In this document: positions 25,872-35,307 of the stretch, one piece after another
How positions within the stretch are numbered: the stretch's first letter is position 1
How the letters are laid out: each line of letters starts with the position of its first letter
NCBI RefSeq assembly: GCF_016807185.1
Contig: NZ_JAEVYN010000002.1
Location: 738,528 to 802,527 of the forward strand
DNA: 64,000 nt
Reading direction: 5' to 3'
Origin: Leptolyngbya sp. Cla-17
GTDB lineage: Bacteria > Cyanobacteriota > Cyanobacteriia > Leptolyngbyales > Leptolyngbyaceae
Translations under genes and position numbers: made by a program
Notes under the pieces: model-generated
The model's input: the letters and a program-made list of their open reading frames with translations, nothing else
The model's database searches: none
Told to the model about the DNA's origin: nothing

Positions 25872-27839
25872 GTGCGCCGAGCGAAGCTCGGCTCTGCCAA
25901 CCAGGGGAAGAACCTGGTCAGGGAAGCCTTGGCAAGGCACCAAGTACCGAGTGTTGCGCTGTCATCGGCAACGAGGACAGTGAAGCGTACACAGGGAGAT
26001 GATGGGCTGCAATGCGAAAGCGTGAAGGGATTGAGCCCCGAAATTAGACATACACGTGGATGCCGACACAGTTCGTGTTGTGGAAGGCAAAACCAACAGA
26101 GCCAACTGCCAGGGTTCTGGAGGGTCCACCGGGGTCGGAGACCGTAGCACGTCATCAAGGTAGAGTCGGGAACTCGGGAGGTCCCATGAACTCCTCCATC
26201 GGGGGGTAGAGCCGCACAACCGGCAAACCGGAAGAACGCTCAACGATTCATGGGAAGTCGGATGTCCCCATAGTAGTGAAGAAGTGGGGTAACGCCCACG
26301 GAGCGAAGGGGGACACATTGGGTCGAACACTCGAAGGCAACATCAACCACACTCAGAGGTGGAAGTATGGTGACAACAGGAATCGAGCGGATAGCCGAAC
26401 GGGCTCACAGAGAACCAGGGACTGTCTTCAGTGCCCTGATACACCACTATAGTGTGGAGAATCTGCGAGCCTGCTTTCAGTCGCTAGACAACAAAGCGCC
26501 TGGAATCGATGGAGTGACGAAAACGGAGTACGGACAGAACCTGGAGGAAAATCTACAGGGGTTGCACCGGAAACTGAACCAGATGTCGTATCGACCCCAA
26601 GCGGTACGACGAGTCGAGATTCCCAAAGAAGATGGCAGCTTGCGCCCTCTGGGAATTAGTTGCGTTGAAGACAAAATCGTTCAGGAGATGACTCGTCGGG
26701 TCTTAGAATCAATTTACGAACCGGTATTCCTCAGTAACTCCTATGGGTTTCGACCCCATAAAGGATGTCATGATGCCCTGCGGCAACTGCATCAGGAGGT
26801 CATGGGGCAACCCGTTGGGTGGATTGCAGACCTAGACCTGGCTCAATTCTTCGACACCATGCCGCACCAGGAAATCCTCAAGGTATTAGCCCTGCGGATT
26901 CGGGATAGAAGATTCCTACAGGTGATTGCGCGAATGCTCAAAGCCGGAGTCCAAACCCTAGGCGGCGTAGTACAGGATGAATTGGGTAGCCCGCAAGGCT
27001 CGATAGTCTCCCCCGTCATTGCAAATGTGTTCTTGGATTTTGTGCTAGATCAGTGGTTTACCACCATTGTGCGCCAGCACTGCCGAGGCTACTGCGCTCT
27101 GATCCGGTATGCGGACGATAGCATTGCCTTGTTTGAGTTCGAGGACGATGCTCGACGATTCATGCGGGTTCTGCCCAAGCGATTGGAGAAGTTCGGCTTG
27201 CGCCTCAATGAGGAGAAAACCCAACTTCTTCCCTGCGGCAAGCGGCAAGCGGGTCTAGCCCTCAAGTACGGGAGAAAATTCCCCAGCTTTGATTTTCTGG
27301 GGTTCACCCATTACTGGGGCAAGAGTCGCAACGGAAAAGCCCGATTAAAGCGCAAGACTTCAAAGAAACGATTTCGCCGTGCGTTAGTCACCCTCAATCA
27401 ATGGTTGCAGCAAAAACGCAATGCTCATAAGCTGCCTCAGCTATGGCAAGCAATCGGGCAAAAGCTGCGCGGACACTTCAACTACTTTGGGGTCACCGAC
27501 AACGGTCATGCGCTCTACCACTTTGAAGACGCAGTTCACAAGCTGGTCTTCAAATGGCTGAATCGACGGAGTCAACGACGTAGCTTTCGCTGGGAGAGCT
27601 TTCTACGCTATCTGGCGTGGCATCCTCTCCCCAGACCTGGTCGCTTAGTGTCGCTTTATTAGAGCAGGTGAATGGCTCAATGAAGAGGCTTGTGCGGGAA
27701 AACCGCAGGCAGGCTTCTGTGAGGGGGAGGTTTCCAACGATGCAAGGCTAAATCGTGTGACACTCTCGTATTCCGAAAGGGGAGAGCAACGGGGAATACA
27801 AAGCAAGCCTAAACATTGGAGGAACCCTCTCTACTCGAC
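25872..27839 (+). mobile_element. group II intron, copy 2 (1968 bp), inside the surface-protein gene
   Basis: Same length and ends as copy 1 (GTGCGCC...CTCGAC), with domain V at about 27685-27717. I saw only three base differences between the copies (in the 5' structured part and early in the RT gene). Removing IS1 and the intron joins GAAGACGA to CCACCAAATT and gives RVMFEDDHQIFGGYL in frame, which fixes both splice sites. The intron lies in the sense direction, as required for splicing. Confidence 0.9.
26367..27662 (+). CDS. ltrA: group II intron reverse transcriptase/maturase, copy 2
   Basis: The 431-residue En-minus intron protein differs from copy 1 by REPGTVFSALIHH in place of REPETVFSALMHH. 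The catalytic YADD, the SPQGSIVSPV motif and the maturase region are all intact, so it could support splicing and mobility of both copies. Confidence 0.92.
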   Translation: MVTTGIERIAERAHREPGTVFSALIHHYSVENLRACFQSLDNKAPGIDGVTKTEYGQNLEENLQGLHRKLNQMSYRPQAVRRVEIPKEDGSLRPLGISCVEDKIVQEMTRRVLESIYEPVFLSNSYGFRPHKGCHDALRQLHQEVMGQPVGWIADLDLAQFFDTMPHQEILKVLALRIRDRRFLQVIARMLKAGVQTLGGVVQDELGSPQGSIVSPVIANVFLDFVLDQWFTTIVRQHCRGYCALIRYADDSIALFEFEDDARRFMRVLPKRLEKFGLRLNEEKTQLLPCGKRQAGLALKYGRKFPSFDFLGFTHYWGKSRNGKARLKRKTSKKRFRRALVTLNQWLQQKRNAHKLPQLWQAIGQKLRGHFNYFGVTDNGHALYHFEDAVHKLVFKWLNRRSQRRSFRWESFLRYLAWHPLPRPGRLVSLY

Positions 27840-29510
27840 CCACCAAATTTTTGGTGGCTACCTTGCCTACGATCGCCGCAACACTAGCAAATCAAACTTT
27901 GACCAAATCGGTTTTGGTATTGAACGCCTCACCGCAAATTTAGACTTAGGCCTCAATGCCTATTTTCCCATCGGCACCACTCGTTCTGTCGTCGATTCGC
28001 GCCTTGGCAACACCGCCAAAATTGTAGGGAACACCTTGGGCATCGATCGCCAACAGGATTTTGAAGTTGCCCTGCGTGGATTAGATGCAGAAGCAGGCAC
28101 GCGCCTGTTTGCCGTGGGAGACGGACATGTTTGGGGCTATTTGGGAGCCTATTACTATGCAGGGGACAACTTCTCTGGGTTTGCGGGAGGTCGCGGGCGC
28201 TTGGTGGCTCGTCCCCAAAAAAACGTGGAAGTAAACCTTACCGTGCAATCGGATAGTGAATTTGGTACTCGCGCTTGGGTGGGTGTAGGTCTCACCTTCC
28301 CCGGATTGCCCCCCACTCGGCGAGAAGATAACTCAGTTGAACTGGCAGCGCGGATTAGCCACCCGATTGAGCGTCAAGTTGCGATCGTAGTCACAGAAGA
28401 AACCATCACTGATACCATAACCGCCATCAACCCCAGCACCGGGCAGCCTTATCAAGTCTTCTTAATCAACACAGGTGCAGGTAGTTCCTCCGATTTGACA
28501 ACCCTTGGGTTTTCACCAAACAGCCTAGTATTCGTGGGAGTTACCAACCAGAGTGGCGGCTTTACCCAATTCGCCAATAGCGGCAATGTCACCTTAGTGG
28601 ATGGCGTGCAACTCTTTTCTGCTACCACTAACCAGTCAGTGAACACCACCTTTGGACTAGTTACCCTGCCAGCCCTAACTCCGTCTGCTCCTTCTCCCAC
28701 CATTCGAGGAACGGTCATCCTGGCAAATAACAACACCGTTAGCGGCTTCAACATTACACCTACTAACGCCGCTGGAATTCAAGGCACTAATATTGCCAAC
28801 CCGACGCTGCGAAACAATACAATCAGCACGGCAACCACTGGAATCTTGCTGCAATTGGTGAGCAATCCCATCATTGCAAATAACACGGTGATCAATTCCA
28901 CTTCTCGTGGGATGAGCTTAACCGAATCGACCAACGCCCGGATTACCAGCAATATCGTTACCGGAGCGGTAGGTGAAGGGATTGGGCTGGATAATGCGCT
29001 GGGTACCGTACTGATTGATGGCAATACTGTACGGAATGTGACACAAACATCTACGGATACAAACCTGGAATCGGGCATTTTCATTCGGAATAATCGCGGT
29101 GATGCCAATATCACCATTTCTAACAACGTCACGGAAGATAACCTGCAATCGGGCAACCGAGTAGATGGCATTGAGGTGAACTTGTGCCGGGGCGATAGTT
29201 TTGCAGTCGTCGATCGCTTCACCGATAACGCCTTTGGCACCTGTGCGGCACCCGCCAGCATGACGGTTAACGTATCTAGTATAGCAACGGACGGAAGACT
29301 TAGGACAAGGGTCAATTCACAAAGCTCACGGGTGTTGATGTTCATCACCAATCTGTCCTAACACACCCGGCGACAGCTATAACATCGTCCGCCGAATTGG
29401 AACAGGCACGGATGGCAGTGATGGCATCGACTTCAATCTGGGCGATGGGGCGACCCTGACTGCGACGATTGATCGCAACCTGGTCGAAGATATCGCCGAT
29501 GCGGGAGTCA

Positions 29511-30662
29511 TACCAATTTAAATGGTTTCAATGACAGATAGTGCATTGAGGATAAAGGGGTAGCCCGTGAGAGAAGCAATCACTTGAGGGGTTAACTGGG
29601 ATAAGAGTTGATCTACTCTGGATTGCAGTTGGTCAAGCGTTTTGAACGAAACCCACTTGAGATCCGCCTTGAGATATTCCCATAGCCTCTCAATTGGATT
29701 TAACTCCGGACAGTAAGGCGGTTGGAACACCAGGATAATGTTCTGTGGCACAATCAACGCTTTGCCTTTGTGGAACCGTCCGTTATCCACTTGCAGGATA
29801 TTGAGACTATCGGGGTAAGCCTTGGAGAACTCATCCAAGAAGCATTGGTAGCACTCGGTATCGACATGGGAGAACTGCCAGAAAAAGGATTCTCCGGTGG
29901 CAGGTTCCACAGCGCCATAGAGCCAGAATGCTTTGAACACCCGTTGCCATGAGCCAATGGGTTTCACTCCAAAGGCTGTAATCAAACGCCCGATAATGGT
30001 ATGCAGCCCAAAGCGGCTCTCATCCCCAGCAAAATAGCGAATAGGTCGTTTATCCTGGCGCACTTGCCGAGCGTATTGGCTCAACAAATCGAGGTCGTCT
30101 GCAAGGTTTGCTTAAATGCCTCTCGTTGTGCTCGGTTCTGCTTGAGGTGTTGGGGACGAGCCACTTTTAGCTTGGCTTTGAGCCGATAACGGGTCATCTG
30201 GTAGACCGCATGATACTGGGCTTCTATTCCTAAACTCTCCAAGAGCCACTGCTGCACCTCCCCATAGCTGTCAAACCCATTGTCCGGTTCCTGCAATCGC
30301 TTTGCTAAGGCAACTTCTGCCCACATTGGAATCATCCGGTTGCCTCCTCCTGGCGTTGGCTTGACCACCAGCAATGCCTCTAATCCTTGTGCTCGATACA
30401 GCGCTAACCACTTTTGCACCGTGCCTCGATGCCTGCCAATTGCAACCGCGATCTGGCTGATGCTCGGTGCTTGCGCTCGTTTGAGCCAGTACAACACTTG
30501 CAATCGTTCTTTAACTATCGGCTGTTCAACCGTTCGCAAGCGGGTGCCTAACTCCTCGAGACTTTCTTTAATTACGATTGCGCTGACACCAGCCATGATT
30601 AGACTCTCACCTCTACATTCCTCAGTTTATCTGATCTGTAACTACTCCAATTTAATTTGGTA
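29511..30662 (-). mobile_element. IS630-family insertion sequence (type delta, complete copy, about 1152 bp)
   Basis: The ends are TACCAATTTA and TAATTTGGTA, with related termini at the other members of this nest. The left end abuts the surface gene (GCGGGAGTC). The right end abuts not that gene but an internal fragment of the type gamma element, so the right side has been rearranged. A second remnant of its right end (31771-31826) lies at the far side of the nest, where the surface gene resumes. Confidence 0.8.
29518..30596 (-). CDS. IS630-family transposase (type delta), two overlapping frames
   Basis: The N-terminal frame (30596-30081, 171 residues) starts MAGVSAIVIKESLEELGTRL and has an HTH (ISQIAVAIGRHRGTVQKWL). 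The C-terminal frame (30087-29518, 189 residues) has FAGDESRFGLHTIIGR, LQVDNGRFHKGK and PPYCPELNPIERLWEYL. The frames overlap by a few bases near the sequence TTTAAGCAAACC on the coding strand, the same place as in the relatives at 31194 and 32971, so the split is probably programmed. Confidence 0.82.
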
Positions 30663-30827
30663 TGAGATCTGGTATCTGCCGACCTATTCTCCTGACTTGA
30701 ACAAGATTGAGCGTTGGTGGTTTGTGCTCAAAAACTGGATGCGGCAACGGTGGGATGAATTTGACAACTTTCGGGATTGTGTCGATGCCGCGTTTAAGAA
30801 CTGTCCTAACGTACTTTCGTAGTGCTA
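30663..30827 (+). mobile_element. 165-bp 3' fragment of IS630 type gamma
   Basis: These bases repeat 24414-24578, encoding the end of the transposase from EIWYLPTYSPDLNKIERWW to the stop and the right inverted end GTAGTGCTA. The following TA and the abrupt start of another element at 30830 show that the original copy had inserted at a TA inside that element. Its left 785 bases are missing. Confidence 0.85.
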
Positions 30828-30829
30828 TA

Positions 30830-31763
30830 GTGCGATTGCCAAAGCGGTCGGGAAACATCGAAACACGGTGCAAAGCTGGCTATTGATGTATCGCACTGGA
30901 GGAGTGGGGGCGATGCTAGAAATCAAGAAATCGCCGGGGGGAGTGCGAGTGATACCCCAATGGGCAGAGGATGCTTTGGCAAAGCGGTTACGACAGAGAC
31001 ACGGCTTTCAAAGTTATGGAGCAGTACAACAGTGGTTGGCAGAAACCTTGGGAGTAGAAGCGGAGTATCACGCGGTCTACCAAATGACCCGCTATCGGCT
31101 CAAAGCCAAGCTAAAGGTTGCTCGTCCTCAAAATTGCCAGCAGGATAGTGAACAGCGATCTGCTTTTAAGCAAACCTCAAGGGCGACCTCAGCTTGCTGA
31201 GTCAGTATGCTCGCCACCGGGGGCAGGATGAACGTCCCATTCGCTATTTTGCTCAGGATGAGAGTCGTTTTGGACTGCATACTCTGATGGGACGATTGAT
31301 CACGGCGTGTGGCATCAAACCGATTGGGCAGTGGCAGTGGTTGTTCAAAGCGTTCTGGCTCTACGGGGCGGTTGAACCTGCCACGGGAGAGTCCTTTTTT
31401 CTGCAATTTTCTCATGTTGATACCGAGTGTTATCAACGATTCTTGAATGAATTTTCCAACGCTTATCCGGATAGTCTGAACGTCTTGCAAGTGGATAACG
31501 GGCGGTTTCACAAGGGTAAAGCGTTGGTGGTGCCAGAGAACATCATCTTGTTATTCCAACCGCCTTACTGCCCTGAGCTAAATCCTATTGAGAGGTTGTG
31601 GGAACATCTCAAGGCAAGTTTGAAGTGGGCTGCGTTCAAAACGCTCGACCAACTACAAGTCAAAATCGATCAACTCCTGGCTGAGTTAACACCACAAGTA
31701 ATTGCTTCTCTCACAGGTTATTCCTTTATCCTGGATGCCCTATCTGCCTTGAATACTGTTTAA
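30830..31763 (+). pseudogene. truncated IS630-family transposase
   Basis: The N-terminal frame enters at IAKAVGKHRNTVQSWLLMY without a start and continues to 31200. The C-terminal frame (31194-31763) is complete: YFAQDESRFGLHTLMGR, LQVDNGRFHKGKALVV and PPYCPELNPIERLWEHL. It is closely similar to the type delta transposase at 29518-30596. The missing N-terminus makes it inactive. Confidence 0.82.
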
Positions 31764-31770
31764 ATTGGTA
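30830..31770 (+). mobile_element. IS630-family insertion sequence (delta relative), left end missing
   Basis: The fragment begins inside the HTH of its transposase at the TA target of the gamma fragment and runs to its own right end, TTTAAATTGGTA. The left end and the first part of the gene are lost. It is then followed at 31771-31826 by the end of a type delta element, so it had itself jumped into one. Confidence 0.8.
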
Positions 31771-31826
31771 TCACCTCTACATTCCTCAGTTTATCTGATC
31801 TGTAACTACTCCAATTTAATTTGGTA
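31771..31826. mobile_element. right-end remnant of IS630 type delta
   Basis: Fifty-six bases match 30607-30662, the 5' side and right end of the complete type delta element (CTCTACATTCCTCAG and CCAATTTAATTTGGTA). The surface-protein gene resumes directly after it. It marks the right boundary of the original insertion into that gene. Confidence 0.8.
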
Positions 31827-33090
31827 TGACCTTTGATATTGTCAGTATCGCCAACCCAGTATCTCGCCCCACTGCCACGCTCAACCTAACCAACAACACA
31901 ATCCGCCGGATCTTCAACGATGATGCCATCACGCTGGAATCCAATTCGGGTGGTGCAGTGACGATGAATATTACAAATAACACCATTCAAGATGTGCAGT
32001 CAGTTGCAGTGGGTGGTAATGATGGCATCGACCTGGAATTTACCACCACTGCTCTAAATCCTGCGAAAGCCGTGGTGACAATTGCCAACAATCAGATTTT
32101 GCAGATTAGCGATCGCCCAATTGAAATCGATGCTAACAACAACGCCCAACTCCAACTCACCATCAGCAACAACACTATTAGCACCACAGCCGCCAGCGCA
32201 GGAGAGTCAATTCGGGTACGCTCTGAAAATGCGGCAACCTTAACAACCACCATCAACAATAATCGCTTGACTCAAGGAAACCCGACCGTCCGCAGCCTGG
32301 AAGCCCGCGCCGACGATACCTCTCGGCTGTGCGCCAACATTTTCCAAAATACCCAGGTTTCCGGTAGCGGCTTCACCCTGCGCCCTGATGATGCGGGTGT
32401 GATACCAAATTGAAAAAAGGGAGTAACAAATGGGAGACTAAGTTCTACCGTGTGGAGAACAACAGCAATGGTGGGTGTCACTCGCATCAAAATCCAGGAA
32501 ACAGTGGCAGAACTAGAAGCTCTGATTCAACAGCAATCAAATCCAAACCGGAAAGAGCGGTTGCAAGTGTTGTACTTGCTGAAGTTAGCGGATGCCAGGA
32601 GTATTAGTGCGATTGCAAAAGTGGTCGGGCGGCACCGGGGGAGTGTGCAACGCTGGTTGAGCCAGTATCGGGAAGCGGGACTGAACGGATTGCTCGAAAC
32701 TCGCCAAAGTTCAGGACGACCGCAGGTGATTCCAGGGTGGGCGCTCAAGAGCCTGCAACGACGATTGGATGACCCTGAAACAGGCTTTGGCAGCTACACA
32801 CAAGTGCAGCAATGGTTATCAGAGACCTTGAACGTAGAAGCCGAGTATGCCACCGTGCATCATCTGGTGCGCTACCGCTTGGGTGCGAAGTTGAAAGCCG
32901 CCCGTCCGGTTCATGCCAAGCAGAACCCAGAAGCCCTTGAGGCCTTTAAGCAAACCTCAGCGACGACCTGATTCTGCTCAAACAGTATGCAACGCTAGTA
33001 AAACCGGAGTTTGAACGGATTCGCTACTTCGCTCAGGATGAAAGTCGATTTGGGTTGAAAACGACAGTTGGACGATTGATCACGAGCTTA

Positions 33091-34253
33091 TACGGAATTG
33101 CGGAAGGCAGTACTTTTTGACCAGATTAAATTGCTTGAATCCAATCAAAGCCCACTTTGCCTTGAACTATCACAGGATGCTGCATCAACCATTGGCACCG
33201 CTTGACTAAGACATCCTCTAAAGCATCAAGATTGTCAAACACTTGATTAGCGATTGCTTCGCGCAGCAAAGACCAGACACATTCAGTGGGTTGCAGTTGG
33301 GGGGTATAGGGCAATAGCGGGTAGAAGAAAATGCCGGGGGGCACCTGAAGTTTTTGGCTCATATGCCACGCGGCCTGATCAACCAATAGAATGATCAACT
33401 GCTGACGATGGGGATTGACCTGAGCCGCAAATAGCTCTAACGCCATCTGCATCATGGAGACATTGGCACGGGGCAATAAAAGGAAGTAGCTCGCTCCAGT
33501 GGCAGGATGGACAAAACCATAGGTGTAGACCCATTGATAGCGGCGAGAATGATGCGCTGATGGGCGTTCTCCTATGGGTGCCCAAACCCGCCTGACAATG
33601 GGTTGCAAGCCTAATCGAGCTTCGTCTTCCGCCCAAATTACAATCTCCCGATTGGGAAACAACGAGCGCAACCACGCCACATGACCTGCTAATCCTGCTT
33701 TGAACTCTGCTTGCTGCTCAAGGGTTGCGCTTTGATGATGCACCGGACGCGGCACCTGCAAGCTCAACCCCAAACGTCGTAGATACTTCCAGGCTGTTGA
33801 GGGGTGTAAGCAAATGCCAAAGTAGGTTTCGATATACTCCCCAACTTTCGGTCCACTCCAGAGTCCGCCATCATCCGGGGCACTCTGTAAGCGTTGCCGC
33901 AATAGCCGTTGCTGTTCATCACTTAAAGCCAACCGATTGCCCCCAGGGTTCAAGCGTTGCCGATTGACTAGTCCGACCGCACCCTCGGCGTTGTAGCGAC
34001 GGGCAATTTTCCGCACTCCACTACAACTGAGTCCACAAATCTCAGCGGTTTGTTCGATGCTCATCGGAGTCTTTGGATGACTGAGCAATCGAATCACCAA
34101 CCAACGGTTTTTCTCGCCAGCATCTTGGCACTGAACATACCGCTGAGTTAGATCTGCGTAGTCTAGATGAGGGCTAATTTGAGTGCGGGGTCGAGGCATG
34201 GACAGAGTACCTTTTTCATCTTGCTAAATGATACTCCCCTACTCAATTCCGTA
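33091..34253 (-). mobile_element. IS630-family insertion sequence (type epsilon, about 1163 bp)
   Basis: The inverted ends TACGGAATTG / CAATTCCGTA lie at a TA inside the delta-type transposase. Joining the flanks gives GAGCTTATTAGGAGTC, which reads on in frame as TSLLGV. It is the youngest insertion in this nest and the only one with an unbroken transposase frame. Confidence 0.87.
33126..34199 (-). CDS. IS630-family transposase, single intact frame
   Basis: The 357-residue complete transposase has an N-terminal HTH (SIEQTAEICGLSCSGVRKIA), a linker with GLWSGPKVGEYIETYFGI, and a DDE domain with IVIWAEDEARLGLQPIVRR, IILLVDQAAWHMS and LPYTPQLQPTECVWSLL. Unlike the other IS630 elements here it needs no frameshift. 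It resembles the type beta transposase (19151-20211) in layout. It is likely to be functional. Confidence 0.9.
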   Translation of the reverse strand: MPRPRTQISPHLDYADLTQRYVQCQDAGEKNRWLVIRLLSHPKTPMSIEQTAEICGLSCSGVRKIARRYNAEGAVGLVNRQRLNPGGNRLALSDEQQRLLRQRLQSAPDDGGLWSGPKVGEYIETYFGICLHPSTAWKYLRRLGLSLQVPRPVHHQSATLEQQAEFKAGLAGHVAWLRSLFPNREIVIWAEDEARLGLQPIVRRVWAPIGERPSAHHSRRYQWVYTYGFVHPATGASYFLLLPRANVSMMQMALELFAAQVNPHRQQLIILLVDQAAWHMSQKLQVPPGIFFYPLLPYTPQLQPTECVWSLLREAIANQVFDNLDALEDVLVKRCQWLMQHPVIVQGKVGFDWIQAI

Positions 34254-34874
34254 TTAGGAGTCAAACCACTAGGCAGTTGGCAATGGCAGTTCAAAGCCTT
34301 TTGGATCTATGGTGCGGTGGAACCGACCACCGGAGAGCAGTTCTTTTTGCAATTTACCCATGTCGATAGTGAATGCTATCAGCTTTTCCTCGACCAATTT
34401 TCGCAAGCCTATCCAGATAGCCTCAACATCCTCCAAGTCGATAACGGAGCCTTTCATAAAGCCAAAGACCTGGTGATTCCAGACAATATCATGCTGCTGT
34501 TTCAACCGCCTTACTGCCCTGAGTTGAATCCCATTGAGCGGTTGTGGCAGCACTTGAAGAAGGATTTGCGCTGGGCACTGTTCAAGAACCTAACTCAACT
34601 ACAAACGAAAGTGGACAAATTGATTGCCGATTTAACGACCAAAACCGTTGCTTCTCTGACTGGCTTTAGCTTTATTGTAGATGCACTATCTGTCGCAGGC
34701 ATTTTTTGATTTGGTATGACCTATCGCATTGTCAATAGCGCTGCCCTCAGCGCAAACAACGGCGGAGTAGCAGTCGCCACTACTGGAGCCGGAACCGTGA
34801 CCAACATTACTGAAGCCACGTTCAATGCTGCCACACCCGGCGGTTGCACTATTCCTTAGCCCTCAGTTCTTAAC

Positions 34875-35219
34875 CTAAGAGCGATTACGACGAAAAAGCC
34901 AGCCAAATCGCCTTTTAGCACGGGCTGCTTGAGATTGTCTTGCGAGTTTTACGCCCATGCCATACCGCCTTGAGCGTGGCTGGGCTACCGTAATCGCAGC
35001 GCTTTCTTCTGCCGTTAAAGGCTGGGCTGATTCATCGGTTATGTAATCTTCTTTGGCATTCCACCAGGAGGCAATAAAGCCGCCACACACGCCCGCGATC
35101 GCCCCTAAGCTAATGCTCAAAAACGGTGTGTATCCTAAAAAATAAAAGCTCAACAGCGCGAATATAAACAGGCGTGCGCCGGTCGTCGTTCTCGCAGAAG
35201 CGTCTGGTTGAGATGCCAT
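34875..35219 (-). CDS. conserved hypothetical membrane protein
   Basis: The protein has 114 residues from the ATG at 35219 (MASQPDASARTTTG); the longer reading from 35270 adds an unlikely leader. Two hydrophobic segments (LFIFALLSFYFLGYTPFLSI; GAIAGVCGGFIASWW) are followed by a polar basic tail (RRYGMGVKLARQSQAARAKR). I do not recognise a function. It is convergent with the broken surface gene. Confidence 0.6.
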   Translation of the reverse strand: MASQPDASARTTTGARLFIFALLSFYFLGYTPFLSISLGAIAGVCGGFIASWWNAKEDYITDESAQPLTAEESAAITVAQPRSRRYGMGVKLARQSQAARAKRRFGWLFRRNRS

Positions 35220-35307
35220 GGAAAAACAGGAGTCAGGGAATAGAAAAAACGTAAAAGCGCACAGCTCCACTGACGCTAATAAAACTTAGATTGCAACTCG
35301 TCTTTCG

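Larger units (their letters stand above)
32450..34710 (+). pseudogene. IS630-family transposase, frameshifted and split by another IS
   Basis: The N-terminal frame (32450-32971; start probably at the ATG opening MVGVTRIKIQETVAELEAL) contains the HTH AIAKVVGRHRGSVQRWL. The second frame starts after the shared TTTAAGCAAACC shift site (LSDDLILLKQYA), breaks at LITS (33090) and resumes at 34254 with LGVKPLGSWQWQ, continuing to LQVDNGAFHKAKD and PPYCPELNPIERLWQHL. The internal IS inactivates it. Removing the IS at the TA restores the frame exactly. Confidence 0.82.
32402..34716 (+). mobile_element. IS630-family insertion sequence (third delta relative), itself split by another IS630
   Basis: The ends ATACCAAATT and GATTTGGTA match the delta-type ends. 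The element interrupts the surface gene after GAT GCG GGT GTG, a motif (DAGV) much like the one (ADAGV) at the first delta insertion. It is itself interrupted at 33091-34253. Without that insert it is about 1152 bp, like the complete type delta copy. Confidence 0.82.
24748..34859 (+). pseudogene. outer-surface beta-barrel/parallel beta-helix protein gene, broken by IS1, group II intron and IS630 nests
   Basis: Coding pieces are 24748-25041, 25864-25871, 27840-29509, about 31829-32401 and about 34719-34859. Joined, with one extra base near 29360 removed, they make about 894 residues. The start is MRTIFSLLVLAGAVWLGA with cleavage after ALQA (an upstream in-frame start at 24664 is less likely). 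A barrel-like domain (about 30-265; IFGGYLAYDRRN, GFAGGRGRLVARPQKNVEV) is followed by a right-handed beta-helix with many NNT-type turns (ANNNTVSGFNI, LTNNTIRRIF, INNNRLTQ) and a short end GGCTIP. It was probably a cell-surface or secreted adhesin-like protein. As it stands it cannot be made whole unless the intron is spliced, and the IS insertions block that. Confidence 0.8.
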
